Assembly (NCBI GenBank): GCA_905234605.1
Contig: CAJOIE010000005.1
Span: 1 to 64,000, forward strand
Source: an uncultured Bacteroidaceae bacterium
GTDB lineage: Bacteria; Bacteroidota; Bacteroidia; Bacteroidales; Bacteroidaceae
Direction of reading: 5' to 3'
DNA: 64,000 bases
Shown: piece after piece, positions 18,268-26,558 of the stretch
How the letters are laid out: the number at the start of each line of letters is the position of its first letter
How positions within the stretch are numbered: the stretch's first letter is position 1
Notes under the pieces: generated by a model
The model's database searches: none
Seen by the model: the letters and a program-made list of their open reading frames with translations, nothing else
Told to the model about the DNA's origin: nothing
Translations under genes and position numbers: made by a program

Positions 18268-20310
18268 ATGTCATCACGCATAAATCCTTTCTACGCCAAG
18301 CACTACGCCACGCCACACGGGACGGTGCCATTTGCCGACATCCTGTTTGAGGACTACGAGCCCGCCATTCTCGAAGGCATACGCCGCGACAAGGCTTTCA
18401 TCGACAGCATTGTAGACAACCCAGAAGAGCCCACCTTCGACAACACGATTGCCATATCGTCGCCCGACGACCTGCTGGAACGCGTCACCAAGGTGTTCTA
18501 CAATCAGCTTTCGGCCAACACCGACGACGCCATGGACGCGCTGTCGCAGAAACTGGCCCCTGCCCTTGCCGAACATGCCAACGACATCATGTTCAACAAG
18601 GCCTACTTCCGCCGTGTGAAGGCTGTCTACGACCATCATCGCGACCTCACGCCAGAGGAGCAGACACTGCTCGACAAAGCCTACGACGCCTTCCTCCGTG
18701 CCGGTGTCAATCTGCCTGAAGATGTCCAGCAACGTCTGCGCGAGATTAACACCGAACTGGGCAAGCTCACCCTGACATTCTCGCAGAACCTGCTCAAGGA
18801 CACAAATGCATTCACGCTCCACATCACCGATGCCGGCGACCTGAGCGGCCTGCCGGAATCGGCCATCGAGGCTGCAGCTCTGGCAGCACGGGAGAAAGAC
18901 ATGGAGGGATGGTGTTTCAGCCTGCACGCCCCGTCCTACGGACCCTTTCTGACGTATGCCGACAACCGCGAGCTCCGCCGCCAGCTATACATGGCCAAGA
19001 ACACCCTGTGCACAGGCTCATCCGAGTGGAGCAACGAGGATACCGTGCGCCAGATAGTCAACCTGCGCCTGGAACGCGCACAGCTGCTGGGCTATAAGAG
19101 TCATGCCGACTACGTTCTGAGCCAGCGCATGGCTGAGAGTGCCACGGCTGTCTACGACCTGCTCGACAAGCTCTTCGACGCATACATTGAGCCGGCGCGC
19201 AGCGAAGTGGCAGAGATAGAGGCACTGGCACGCCGCAGTCAGGGCGACGGCTTCCAGCTCATGCCATGGGACTTTGCCTATTACGGCCACAAGCTCAAGA
19301 TGGAGCGCTACAACATCGATGCCGAGATGTTGCGTCCATACTTCCAGCTTGATAAAGTCATTGAGGGAGTCTTCGGTTTGGCCACGCGACTTTATGGCAT
19401 CACCTTCACGGAGGCACCCGACATTCAGGTCTACCATCCCGATGTCAAGGCATTCCGCGTGCTCGACCACGACGGCAGCTTCCTCGCCGTGCTGTATGCC
19501 GATTTCCATCCGCGCGCATCCAAGTCGGGCGGAGCATGGATGACTTCCTACAAGGATCAGTGGATCAGCAAGGAAGACGGCAACAGTCGTCCCCATGTCT
19601 CTTTGGTGATGAACTTCACCAAGCCAACAGCCACAAAGCCGGCACTGCTCACGCTGGGCGAGATTGAGACGTTCCTTCACGAGTTCGGCCATGCCCTGCA
19701 CGGCATCTTTGCCAATACCCGCTTTGCCGCCCTCTCTGGCACCAACGTGCTTTGGGACTTCGTGGAGCTGCCATCGCAGCTGATGGAGAACTTCGCCATC
19801 GAGCCAGAGTTCCTGCACACCTTTGCCCGCCATTATGAGACAGGCGAGCAGCTGCCCGACTCATTAGTGCAACGCATACGCGACAGCCGCAACTTCAACG
19901 TGGCATACGCCTGCATACGCCAAGTGAGCTTCGGCTTGCTCGACATGGCCTACTACACTCTGCAACAGCCTCTCGCAGGTGCCATCCAGCCTTTCGAGCA
20001 CGACGCATGGCTGAAGACACAGCTACTGCCTGAGCCCGAAGGCACGTGCATGTCAACCCAGTTCAGCCACATCATGGCGGGCGGCTACTCCGCTGGCTAC
20101 TACAGCTACAAATGGGCCGAGGTGCTCGATGCCGATGCCTTCTCCGTGTTCCTTGAACACGGCATCTTCGACCACACCACGGCACAACGCTTCCGCGACA
20201 CCATACTCTCACGCGGCGGCACCGAGCACCCCATGACGCTCTACAGGCGTTTCCGCGGCTGCGAACCAACCATCGACGCATTACTCCGACGCAATGGAAT
20301 CAAGCAATAA
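18268..20310 (+). CDS. M3 family oligopeptidase (Dcp/OpdA-like)
   Basis: A zinc metallopeptidase (680 aa, normal for the family) that degrades short peptides. The thermolysin-like motif HEFGH is at residues 471-475 (in FLHEFGHALHG), with the third zinc ligand Glu downstream in the WDFVELPSQLMENF segment. The protein is almost entirely alpha-helical. No signal peptide is visible, so it probably acts in the cytoplasm, although some Dcp enzymes are periplasmic. Its 3' end overlaps the dCMP deaminase gene by 17 nt, so the two are likely co-transcribed. Confidence 0.95.
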   Translation: MSSRINPFYAKHYATPHGTVPFADILFEDYEPAILEGIRRDKAFIDSIVDNPEEPTFDNTIAISSPDDLLERVTKVFYNQLSANTDDAMDALSQKLAPALAEHANDIMFNKAYFRRVKAVYDHHRDLTPEEQTLLDKAYDAFLRAGVNLPEDVQQRLREINTELGKLTLTFSQNLLKDTNAFTLHITDAGDLSGLPESAIEAAALAAREKDMEGWCFSLHAPSYGPFLTYADNRELRRQLYMAKNTLCTGSSEWSNEDTVRQIVNLRLERAQLLGYKSHADYVLSQRMAESATAVYDLLDKLFDAYIEPARSEVAEIEALARRSQGDGFQLMPWDFAYYGHKLKMERYNIDAEMLRPYFQLDKVIEGVFGLATRLYGITFTEAPDIQVYHPDVKAFRVLDHDGSFLAVLYADFHPRASKSGGAWMTSYKDQWISKEDGNSRPHVSLVMNFTKPTATKPALLTLGEIETFLHEFGHALHGIFANTRFAALSGTNVLWDFVELPSQLMENFAIEPEFLHTFARHYETGEQLPDSLVQRIRDSRNFNVAYACIRQVSFGLLDMAYYTLQQPLAGAIQPFEHDAWLKTQLLPEPEGTCMSTQFSHIMAGGYSAGYYSYKWAEVLDADAFSVFLEHGIFDHTTAQRFRDTILSRGGTEHPMTLYRRFRGCEPTIDALLRRNGIKQ

Positions 20311-20722
20311 CCTCGACATGCGCTACCTGCGCATGGCACGTATCTGGAGCGAGAACAGCTACTGCGACCGCCGCAAGGTGGGAGCACTCGTCGTCAAAGA
20401 CAAGATGATCATCAGCGACGGCTACAACGGAACGCCGTCGGGCTTTGAGAATGTGTGCGAGGACGACAGCGGGGTGACCAAGCCCTATGTGCTTCATGCC
20501 GAGGCCAACGCCATAACCAAGATAGCACGCTCCGGCAACAACTCAGAAGGGGCCACGCTCTATGTCACTGACGCCCCTTGCATCGAGTGCGCCAAGCTCA
20601 TCATACAGTCGGGCATACGCCGTGTAATCTATGCACGCGAATACCGCCTCACCGAAGGCATCGACCTGCTCCGACGCGCCAACATCCCGACCGAGCAGCT
20701 GCCCATCCCGGGCTACGAGTAG
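20294..20722 (+). CDS. dCMP deaminase family protein
   Basis: A zinc-dependent deoxycytidylate deaminase-like enzyme (142 aa) converting dCMP to dUMP to feed thymidylate synthesis. Catalytic motif HAEANAI (His68, Glu70) and the second zinc site CIECAKLI form the usual H(A)E...PCxxC centre. The N-terminal segment YLRMARIWSENSYCDRRKVGALVV is typical. Starts inside the end of the M3 peptidase gene and is followed 50 nt later by the S41 protease. Confidence 0.93.
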   Translation: MESSNNLDMRYLRMARIWSENSYCDRRKVGALVVKDKMIISDGYNGTPSGFENVCEDDSGVTKPYVLHAEANAITKIARSGNNSEGATLYVTDAPCIECAKLIIQSGIRRVIYAREYRLTEGIDLLRRANIPTEQLPIPGYE

Positions 20723-20772
20723 CCGCAAGACCCGCCCTCTCCTATCTCACGACTCCACTTTCTGCACACACG

Positions 20773-22422
20773 ATGAACGACAGACAGCGATATTTCCCCC
20801 TGCTCCTCTCGGTGGCTCTCATTGCAGGCATAGCCATCGGAGTGTTCTACACCAGCCACTTTGCCGGCAACCGCCTGAGCATCATCAACACAGGCAGCAA
20901 CAAACTCAACTACCTGCTCCAGATTATCGACAACAACTATGTCGACACCGTCAACGTGAGCGAGCTGGTGGAAGATGCCATGCCGAAACTGCTGTCAGAG
21001 CTCGACCCACACTCCACATACATCAGTGCCGACGAAGCCGAGGAGGCAAGCGAGGAGCTCAAGGGCAGCTTCTCCGGCATCGGCGTGCGCTTCATCCTGC
21101 GCAACGACTCTGTCAATGTGATGAACGTGGTCAAGGGAGGCCCGTCGGAGAAGGTGGGCATACTGGCCGGCGACCGCATAGTCGCAGCCGACGACACATC
21201 GCTCATAGGGCGTGACAACCGTTTCATCCTGCGCACGCTGCGCGGCGACAAGGGCTCCACGGTGCGGCTCACCATTGTGCGCCATGGCCACAAGCAGCCA
21301 CTGTCGTTTGCCGTGGTGCGGGGCGATGTGCCTGTGGAGAGCATCGATGCCTACTTCATGCTCGACAGCTCTACGGGCTATATCGCCGTGGAGAGCTTCG
21401 GCGAGCACACCTATCCCGAGATGCTCACGGCACTCACGGCACTCAGTTTCCAGGGCATGGACCGCCTCATAGTCGACCTGCGCGGCAACAGAGGGGGCTA
21501 CATGCAGACAGCCATACTCATGCTCAACGAGTTCCTGCCTGCCAACCAGTTAGTGGTATATACCGAGGGGCGCAAGTCGCCACGTGAGGAGTATCGCACC
21601 GACGGGCGCGGCTCCTTCCAGCAGTTGCCACTCATCGTGCTGGTGGACGAGGGGTCGGCTTCTGCCTCAGAGATATTTGCCGGAGCCATACAAGACAACG
21701 ACCGCGGCACCATCATCGGACGCCGCTCATTCGGCAAGGGACTGGTGCAGCAGCCAATAGAGTTCAAGGACGGAAGCATGATACGCCTCACCGTGGCACG
21801 CTATTATACTCCTTCCGGACGATGCATACAGAAGCCCTACGAGGCCGGCAAGGGCGAGGAGTATGAGAACGACCTCATCGCCCGCTACGAGCGGGGAGAG
21901 TTTTTCTCGGCCGACAGCATACATCAGGACGGCCCTGCCTACAAGACACGCATAGGCCGCACCGTCTATGGCGGCGGCGGCATCATGCCCGACATCTTCG
22001 TGCCGGAGGACACGACGCTCTTTACATCCTATTACCGCGAAGCCCTCTACTCTGGCCTCATGTTGCAGTTTGCCCTCACCTATACCGATGAGCACCGTGC
22101 GCAACTCTCCCGCCTGGCCGATGTGAAGCAGATGGCACAGTGGTTGAGCCGTCAGGGGCTGACAGAACAGTTTGCCCGCTATGGGGAGGCACACGGTCTG
22201 CGACGCCGTCAGCTGATGCTCATGCGCAGCCAGCCGCTCTTTGAGCGCAACCTGACAGCCAACATCATCTATGATGCCAAGGACCAGGCGTGGAGGCTGG
22301 AGTATCTCGCCATGCAGGATAAGGCCATAGAGCATGCCATGCAAGTGTTCGAGGCCGGCACGTGGCTACCCACACTGCCGGCAGCCGACGATGCTGACGT
22401 GGCAGACACCGCGGCAGAATGA
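20773..22422 (+). CDS. S41 family C-terminal processing protease
   Basis: A membrane-anchored serine protease of the CtpA/Prc type (549 aa). One N-terminal transmembrane segment (residues ~8-28), a PDZ domain (~85-170, including SGIGVRF), and the S41 core. The Ser of EGSASASEIFAG (~293-304) and the Lys of GRRSFGKGLVQ form the Ser-Lys dyad. The C-terminal ~180 residues are family-specific. It processes or degrades envelope proteins in other bacteria. The longer upstream ORF reads through the dCMP deaminase gene in another frame, so the ATG at 20773 is preferred. It overlaps the next gene by 4 bases (ATGA). Confidence 0.94.
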   Translation: MNDRQRYFPLLLSVALIAGIAIGVFYTSHFAGNRLSIINTGSNKLNYLLQIIDNNYVDTVNVSELVEDAMPKLLSELDPHSTYISADEAEEASEELKGSFSGIGVRFILRNDSVNVMNVVKGGPSEKVGILAGDRIVAADDTSLIGRDNRFILRTLRGDKGSTVRLTIVRHGHKQPLSFAVVRGDVPVESIDAYFMLDSSTGYIAVESFGEHTYPEMLTALTALSFQGMDRLIVDLRGNRGGYMQTAILMLNEFLPANQLVVYTEGRKSPREEYRTDGRGSFQQLPLIVLVDEGSASASEIFAGAIQDNDRGTIIGRRSFGKGLVQQPIEFKDGSMIRLTVARYYTPSGRCIQKPYEAGKGEEYENDLIARYERGEFFSADSIHQDGPAYKTRIGRTVYGGGGIMPDIFVPEDTTLFTSYYREALYSGLMLQFALTYTDEHRAQLSRLADVKQMAQWLSRQGLTEQFARYGEAHGLRRRQLMLMRSQPLFERNLTANIIYDAKDQAWRLEYLAMQDKAIEHAMQVFEAGTWLPTLPAADDADVADTAAE

Positions 22423-22970
22423 TGGACAAACAGGAGCTTCGGGCAGAGATGCGCCGGCGCAAGGCCGCCGTGGACAGCACCGTGCTCCGGCGCATGTCGG
22501 AGCATGTGGCAGCAGTGCTCACGCGCCACCCACGCTGGCTGACGGCACAGACGGTGCTGCTCTACCACTCGCTGCCCGACGAGGTGAACACACATGCGCT
22601 CATAGCCCTTGCCGTGAGTCAGGGCAAGCAGGTAGTGCTGCCGGCGGTGGTGGGCAACGATATAGAGCTGCGCATATACCACGGCGACAGCGGCTTGCGC
22701 GAGAGCTCCATGCACATCATGGAGCCACAGGGTGAACCTTTCACCGCAACGGCTGACATCGACATGGCCGTCATTCCTGGCGTAGCCTTCACGATGCAAG
22801 GTGCACGTCTCGGTCGCGGACGCGGCTACTACGACCGCCTGTTGCCACGCCTCGCACACACCTTCAAGACGGGGCTGTGCTGGCCCTTCCAGATTGTTGA
22901 GGACATACCAACAGAGCCACACGACATCTGCATGGACGAGGTAGTGACAGTGCCCTGCAAACAAGCTTGA
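22419..22970 (+). CDS. 5-formyltetrahydrofolate cyclo-ligase
   Basis: ATP-dependent conversion of 5-formyl-THF to 5,10-methenyl-THF (183 aa), returning stored folate to one-carbon metabolism. The signature GARLGRGRGYYDRLL (~127-141) and the N-terminal RRRKAAVDS segment are present. Tandem ATGATG leaves 22419 or 22422 as the start; the first overlaps the S41 stop as ATGA. The window holds other folate-linked genes (folC, metH) but not next to it. Palindrome array B starts immediately after its stop. Confidence 0.95.
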   Translation: MMDKQELRAEMRRRKAAVDSTVLRRMSEHVAAVLTRHPRWLTAQTVLLYHSLPDEVNTHALIALAVSQGKQVVLPAVVGNDIELRIYHGDSGLRESSMHIMEPQGEPFTATADIDMAVIPGVAFTMQGARLGRGRGYYDRLLPRLAHTFKTGLCWPFQIVEDIPTEPHDICMDEVVTVPCKQA

Positions 22971-22973
22971 CAG

Positions 22974-23054
22974 CACCCTGCACGGTGGGCACACTTCACC
23001 CTGCATGGTGATGCCCTTCACCATGCACTCTGCAAGCCGACACCCTGCATGGTG
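22974..23054. repeat. Intergenic palindrome array B (4 units)
   Basis: Units start at 22974, 22997, 23019 and 23041 (spacing 23, 22, 22 bp). Three are close to perfect 14-bp palindromes of the CACCCTGCATGGTG type; the third is degenerate. The array fills the whole gap between two convergent stop codons. Confidence 0.85.
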
Positions 23055-23062
23055 TCGGCCAC

Positions 23063-23353
23063 TCAGCTGAACACTATATTATCTATCACCTGCGCACCAA
23101 CATGATTGTTCATGCGCTGCACGAGCTGGCGACGTCCGTACATCAGCTCCTGACGAACCACGGAAGAGCGCAACCTGACGTAGAGCACGCGGTTGCGGAT
23201 GACAATGTCCTGCGTCATCGACGCTATGGCCTGTCCCACCACATCGGGCCACGATGCAACCAAACGATACTCGTTGTAAGGCGTCTCCAAGCCTTCCTGA
23301 CGCAGGAACTCGCGCACCACATCGCCCACAGCCTCCGCATTGCGCCGTCTCAT
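23063..23353 (-). CDS. DUF721 family protein (DciA-like)
   Basis: A 96-residue DUF721 protein. The conserved core VASWPDVVGQAIASMTQDIVIRNRVLYVRLRSS aligns with the KH-like fold of DciA, the loader or recruiter of the DnaB helicase in bacteria lacking DnaC. Such proteins are small in Bacteroidota, as here. It overlaps the recF stop by four bases (ATGA), so it is translationally coupled to recF, consistent with a DNA-replication role. Helicase loading by this protein is inference from the family. Confidence 0.88.
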   Translation of the reverse strand: MRRRNAEAVGDVVREFLRQEGLETPYNEYRLVASWPDVVGQAIASMTQDIVIRNRVLYVRLRSSVVRQELMYGRRQLVQRMNNHVGAQVIDNIVFS

Positions 23354-24450
23354 GCCGTCACCTCCCCGTTGTCTACGTGAAACAATCTGTAGTCGCCACC
23401 CATGGAGGCAAGAATGCTGTCCAAGTGCTCACGGTTCGTGTCAGTGACAAAGATCTGCCCAAAGCCCTCCGTGGACACAAGGCGCACAATCCGCTCCACA
23501 CGCGTGGCATCCAGCTTGTCGAAGATGTCGTCAAGCAGCAAGATAGGCGTTGTGCGGCTGCCCGTGCGCCGCAAGAACGCAAACTGAGCCAGCTTGAGAG
23601 CTATGAGGAACGTCTTGGTCTGGCCCTGTGAGCCCTCGCTGCGCAAGGCAAAACCGCCGAGAGTCATCTCCAGGTCGTCGCGGTGGATGCCGTGCAGCGA
23701 GTAGCCCACAGCAAGGTCCTTATGCCGGTCGCGGCGGATGACATCAAGCAAGTCGCCACGCTGTGCATGCGACACATAGCTGAGACCCACCTGCTCACCA
23801 TCCTGTCCCAAGAGAGAATAGATGCGGCTGAACTCCTGCACGAACTCATCCACATAGGCACGGCGCGACTCATACACCACGCTGCCATGGCGGGCCATCT
23901 CCTCCTCCCACAGCGACAGCAACTCGCCGTCGGGTGCGGGGTCATCCATCTTGAGCAGCGCGTTGCGCTGCTGGAGAGCCTTATTGTAGGCCTGAAGGGC
24001 TTCAAGATAAGGGCGGTTGGTCTGCGAGAGCACAACGTCCATGAAGCGCCTGCGCTCATCGCTGCCGCCTGCGATGAGCGACCCGTCGACGGGCGACACC
24101 ACCACCACAGGCAGCAGGCCTATATGCTCCGAGATGCGCTTATAAGCCTTGGCACCACGCTTCACCACCTTCTTCTGCCCGCGCTGCATGCCCACGTAGA
24201 TGGCCTCCACATCGCCCGTCTCCATCTCATACTCGCCCTGCAACACTGCAATATCGGCGTCATGCCGCACGGCAAGGGCATCAGCACTGGTGGTCATGCT
24301 ACGGCACAGCGACAGGAAGTATATGGCATCGAGCACGTTGGTCTTGCCCGCACCATTCCGCCCGATGAAGCAGTTCAGCTTGCGCGAGAAGAGAAGCTCG
24401 GCAGCAGGCAGGTTCTTATAGTTGAGCAGAGACAAACGGCGTAGTATCAT
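23350..24450 (-). CDS. recF: DNA replication and repair protein RecF
   Basis: SMC-like ATPase (366 aa) that loads RecA at single-strand gaps with RecO and RecR. Walker A GRNGAGKTNVLDAI lies at residues ~27-40, the signature in SQGQTKTFLIALKLAQ, and Walker B in ILLLDDIFDKLD. The start MILRRLSLLNYKN is chosen because the longer ORF runs through the promoter region. A hairpin lies in the leader (24466-24482), and a -7 box is at 24493-24500. Unlike the classic dnaA-dnaN-recF order, recF here pairs with DUF721, and dnaN is 34 kb away. Confidence 0.96.
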   Translation of the reverse strand: MILRRLSLLNYKNLPAAELLFSRKLNCFIGRNGAGKTNVLDAIYFLSLCRSMTTSADALAVRHDADIAVLQGEYEMETGDVEAIYVGMQRGQKKVVKRGAKAYKRISEHIGLLPVVVVSPVDGSLIAGGSDERRRFMDVVLSQTNRPYLEALQAYNKALQQRNALLKMDDPAPDGELLSLWEEEMARHGSVVYESRRAYVDEFVQEFSRIYSLLGQDGEQVGLSYVSHAQRGDLLDVIRRDRHKDLAVGYSLHGIHRDDLEMTLGGFALRSEGSQGQTKTFLIALKLAQFAFLRRTGSRTTPILLLDDIFDKLDATRVERIVRLVSTEGFGQIFVTDTNREHLDSILASMGGDYRLFHVDNGEVTA

Positions 24451-24492
24451 CGTGGCTGATGCGATGTCCGCACCCTGCGGACAAAACACAGG

Positions 24493-24500
24493 CAAAAGTA
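24493..24500 (-). promoter_or_regulatory. -7 promoter box for recF-DUF721
   Basis: TACTTTTG on the minus strand, 42 nt before the recF start codon. It is divergent from the promoter at 24540-24570. Confidence 0.65.
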
Positions 24501-24539
24501 GGCCAATGTACTTAAAAGCCGAAAATAAGAGGGTAAAAG

Positions 24540-24570
24540 TTGAAGAGCAGAGAGAAAATACATACATTTG
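24540..24570 (+). promoter_or_regulatory. Promoter of TPR protein-ribH
   Basis: TTG (24540-24542), 20-bp spacer, TACATTTG (24563-24570). It predicts a leader of about 77 nt before the TPR gene. Confidence 0.8.
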
Positions 24571-24651
24571 CGCCGCTTTTGGCATATACACTCAAGCACC
24601 AGCATACATATATTAAGGTATAAGCAACAACAAAACATACACCCAACAGAC

Positions 24652-25335
24652 ATGGCTAAGAAAAACAGCACGGCTGCGCCCGCAGAGAACATAGAAGTAG
24701 TGAGCGTGACCGAGACCATCATTGAGAAGTACAAGAAGCAAATTGTATGCGCCATAGTGGCCATCATCGTCATTGCCGCAGCCATCATCGCCTACTTCCA
24801 GTTTGTGCGCAACCCGCAGGTGGCACAGGCCAACGAAGAACTATCCCGCTGCGAGACCTACTTCGCACAGGACAACTACGAGAAAGCCCTAAATGGCGAC
24901 GGACAGGGTTGTATAGGCTTCCTCAAGGTGGCCGATGAGTTTGGCTCTACCAAAGCCGGCAACCTCGCACACCTATATGCAGGCATCTGCTATGCACAGA
25001 CCGACCGCTACGACGAGGCCCGCCAGGAGCTTGAGCACTTCTCTGCACAGGACGACGCCATCATCTCGCCGGCCGCACTCGGTCTCCTTGGCAATGTATA
25101 CGCCAACCTCGGCGAGAACGAGAAAGCCATCAGCACACTCATCAAGGCAGCCAAGCGCGCCGACAACCCCAGCCTCTCGCCCACCTACCTCATCCAGGCT
25201 GGCGAGCTCTACGAAGCTGCCGGCAAGCCCGAGCAAGCCCTCAAGCTATACCAGCAGGTGAAGGCCGACTATGTCACATCGATGGCCGTGCAGCAGCAGG
25301 AGATTGACAAGTACATAGAGCGCGTAAGCAAGTAA
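24652..25335 (+). CDS. Membrane-anchored tetratricopeptide repeat protein
   Basis: A 227-aa protein with a short cytoplasmic N-terminus, one transmembrane helix (residues ~35-55) and a TPR-rich domain (~65-225) that probably faces the periplasm. Repeat-like helices include AGNLAHLYAGICYAQTDRYDEARQELE and AALGLLGNVYANLGENEKAIS. The layout resembles YfgM-type proteins, which help chaperone secreted clients, but the similarity is architectural only. ribH follows after 7 nt, in a pairing I recall as common in Bacteroidales. Confidence 0.85.
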   Translation: MAKKNSTAAPAENIEVVSVTETIIEKYKKQIVCAIVAIIVIAAAIIAYFQFVRNPQVAQANEELSRCETYFAQDNYEKALNGDGQGCIGFLKVADEFGSTKAGNLAHLYAGICYAQTDRYDEARQELEHFSAQDDAIISPAALGLLGNVYANLGENEKAISTLIKAAKRADNPSLSPTYLIQAGELYEAAGKPEQALKLYQQVKADYVTSMAVQQQEIDKYIERVSK

Positions 25336-25342
25336 GAGCAAC

Positions 25343-25822
25343 ATGGCATCAGCCCTGCACAACCTCTCAGCCTACGATGCAGCCAGCGTGCCCAGTGCCA
25401 AAGGCATGTCATTCGGCATCATCGTGGCCGACTGGAACGACACCTACACCTATGCCATGGCACAGGGTGCCATCGACACACTCATAGCCCACGGGGCAGA
25501 GCCCGGCCACATAGAGGTCAGGCACGTGCCAGGCAGCTTTGAGCTCATTTACGGCACCGCAAAGATGGTGAAAGAAGGGCACGTGGATGCCGTGATAGCC
25601 ATTGGCTGTGTGATACGTGGCGATACACCCCACTTCGACTACATCTGCCAGGGCACGACACAAGGGCTTGCAGAGCTTAACTCACGGGGCAGCGTGCCCG
25701 TCATCTACGGCCTGCTCACATGCGACAATGAGCAACAGGCCGCCGACCGCACTGGCGGCAAACTCGGCAACAAGGGCGTGGAGTGTGCCGTGACAGCCAT
25801 CAAGATGGTGGCCAACGACTGA
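25343..25822 (+). CDS. ribH: 6,7-dimethyl-8-ribityllumazine synthase
   Basis: Penultimate enzyme of riboflavin synthesis (159 aa), condensing the ribityl-uracil intermediate with a four-carbon phosphate. Substrate-site motifs: VADWN, VPGSFELIYGTAKM, VIAIGCVIRGDTPHFDYI (with the catalytic His) and VPVIYGLLTCDNEQQA. No other rib gene and no FMN riboswitch is seen nearby; expression probably depends on the promoter ahead of the TPR gene. A stable inverted repeat lies 29 nt past its stop. Confidence 0.97.
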   Translation: MASALHNLSAYDAASVPSAKGMSFGIIVADWNDTYTYAMAQGAIDTLIAHGAEPGHIEVRHVPGSFELIYGTAKMVKEGHVDAVIAIGCVIRGDTPHFDYICQGTTQGLAELNSRGSVPVIYGLLTCDNEQQAADRTGGKLGNKGVECAVTAIKMVAND

Positions 25823-25850
25823 CAGCATCCCGCCATAACAGACAGCACCA

Positions 25851-25930
25851 CCGCCCGATGCACTGGCGAGCAGATGAGACACAGCGAGGCTGTGCGAACA
25901 ACGTCATCACCACGCCAGCGCATCGGGCGG
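25851..25930. other. Long inverted repeat between ribH and smpB
   Basis: Arms 25851-25868 and 25913-25930 are complementary over 18 bp with one mismatch (A-C on the plus strand, U-G if transcribed from the minus strand). Inside are a 5-bp helix (GATGA/TCATC) and a perfect CACAGC-GAG-GCTGTG hairpin. It is not followed by a T-run on the plus strand, so it is not a plain terminator. Function unknown. Confidence 0.7.
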
Positions 25931-26016
25931 CTATTTGCATCCATCAAGGCTGACACCAGCGGCATAGCAGACCACGACATACATATCCGCACGAAACACC
26001 CTACACCCTCAGCTGT

Positions 26017-26484
26017 ATGGCAAAGGAGAAACAGAAGACCATCAACATAAAGAATCGCAAGGCTGAGCACGACTACTTCCTCACCGACAAGTACACCGCA
26101 GGCATTGTGCTCACAGGCACCGAAATCAAGAGCATACGACTCGGCAAGGCCAGTCTTGTGGACACCTACTGCCTCATCATCAACGGAGAAGTGTGGGTGA
26201 AGAACATGAACATTGCCCCCTACTTCTACGGCACATACAACAACCATGCAGCCCGCCGCGACCGCAAGCTGCTCCTCAACCGCCGCGAGATACACCGTCT
26301 GGAGCAGGCCACCAAGCACCCCGGCTACACCATCGTGCCGACACTCCTCTTCATAGATGAGAACGGAAGGGCTAAGCTCGACATCTACCTCGCACAAGGC
26401 AAGCACGACTACGACAAACGGGAAACACTGAAGGAGAAAGAAGACCGCCGCGACATAGACCGGCAGTTCAAGCATAGCTACTGA
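26017..26484 (+). CDS. smpB: SsrA-binding protein SmpB
   Basis: Binds tmRNA and carries it to stalled ribosomes for trans-translation (155 aa). The OB-fold core shows [36 protein letters not shown] and the RNA-contact segment [15 protein letters not shown]. The basic C-terminal tail that reaches into the mRNA channel is present ([16 protein letters not shown]). No tmRNA gene is visible in the window. Confidence 0.97.
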   Translation: MAKEKQKTINIKNRKAEHDYFLTDKYTAGIVLTGTEIKSIRLGKASLVDTYCLIINGEVWVKNMNIAPYFYGTYNNHAARRDRKLLLNRREIHRLEQATKHPGYTIVPTLLFIDENGRAKLDIYLAQGKHDYDKRETLKEKEDRRDIDRQFKHSY

Positions 26485-26558
26485 CAGCCTGCACACACCA
26501 CGACCGGACACCGCAACTGCCACACGCTTCACCGTCACACCATCAGCACAGACACTCC

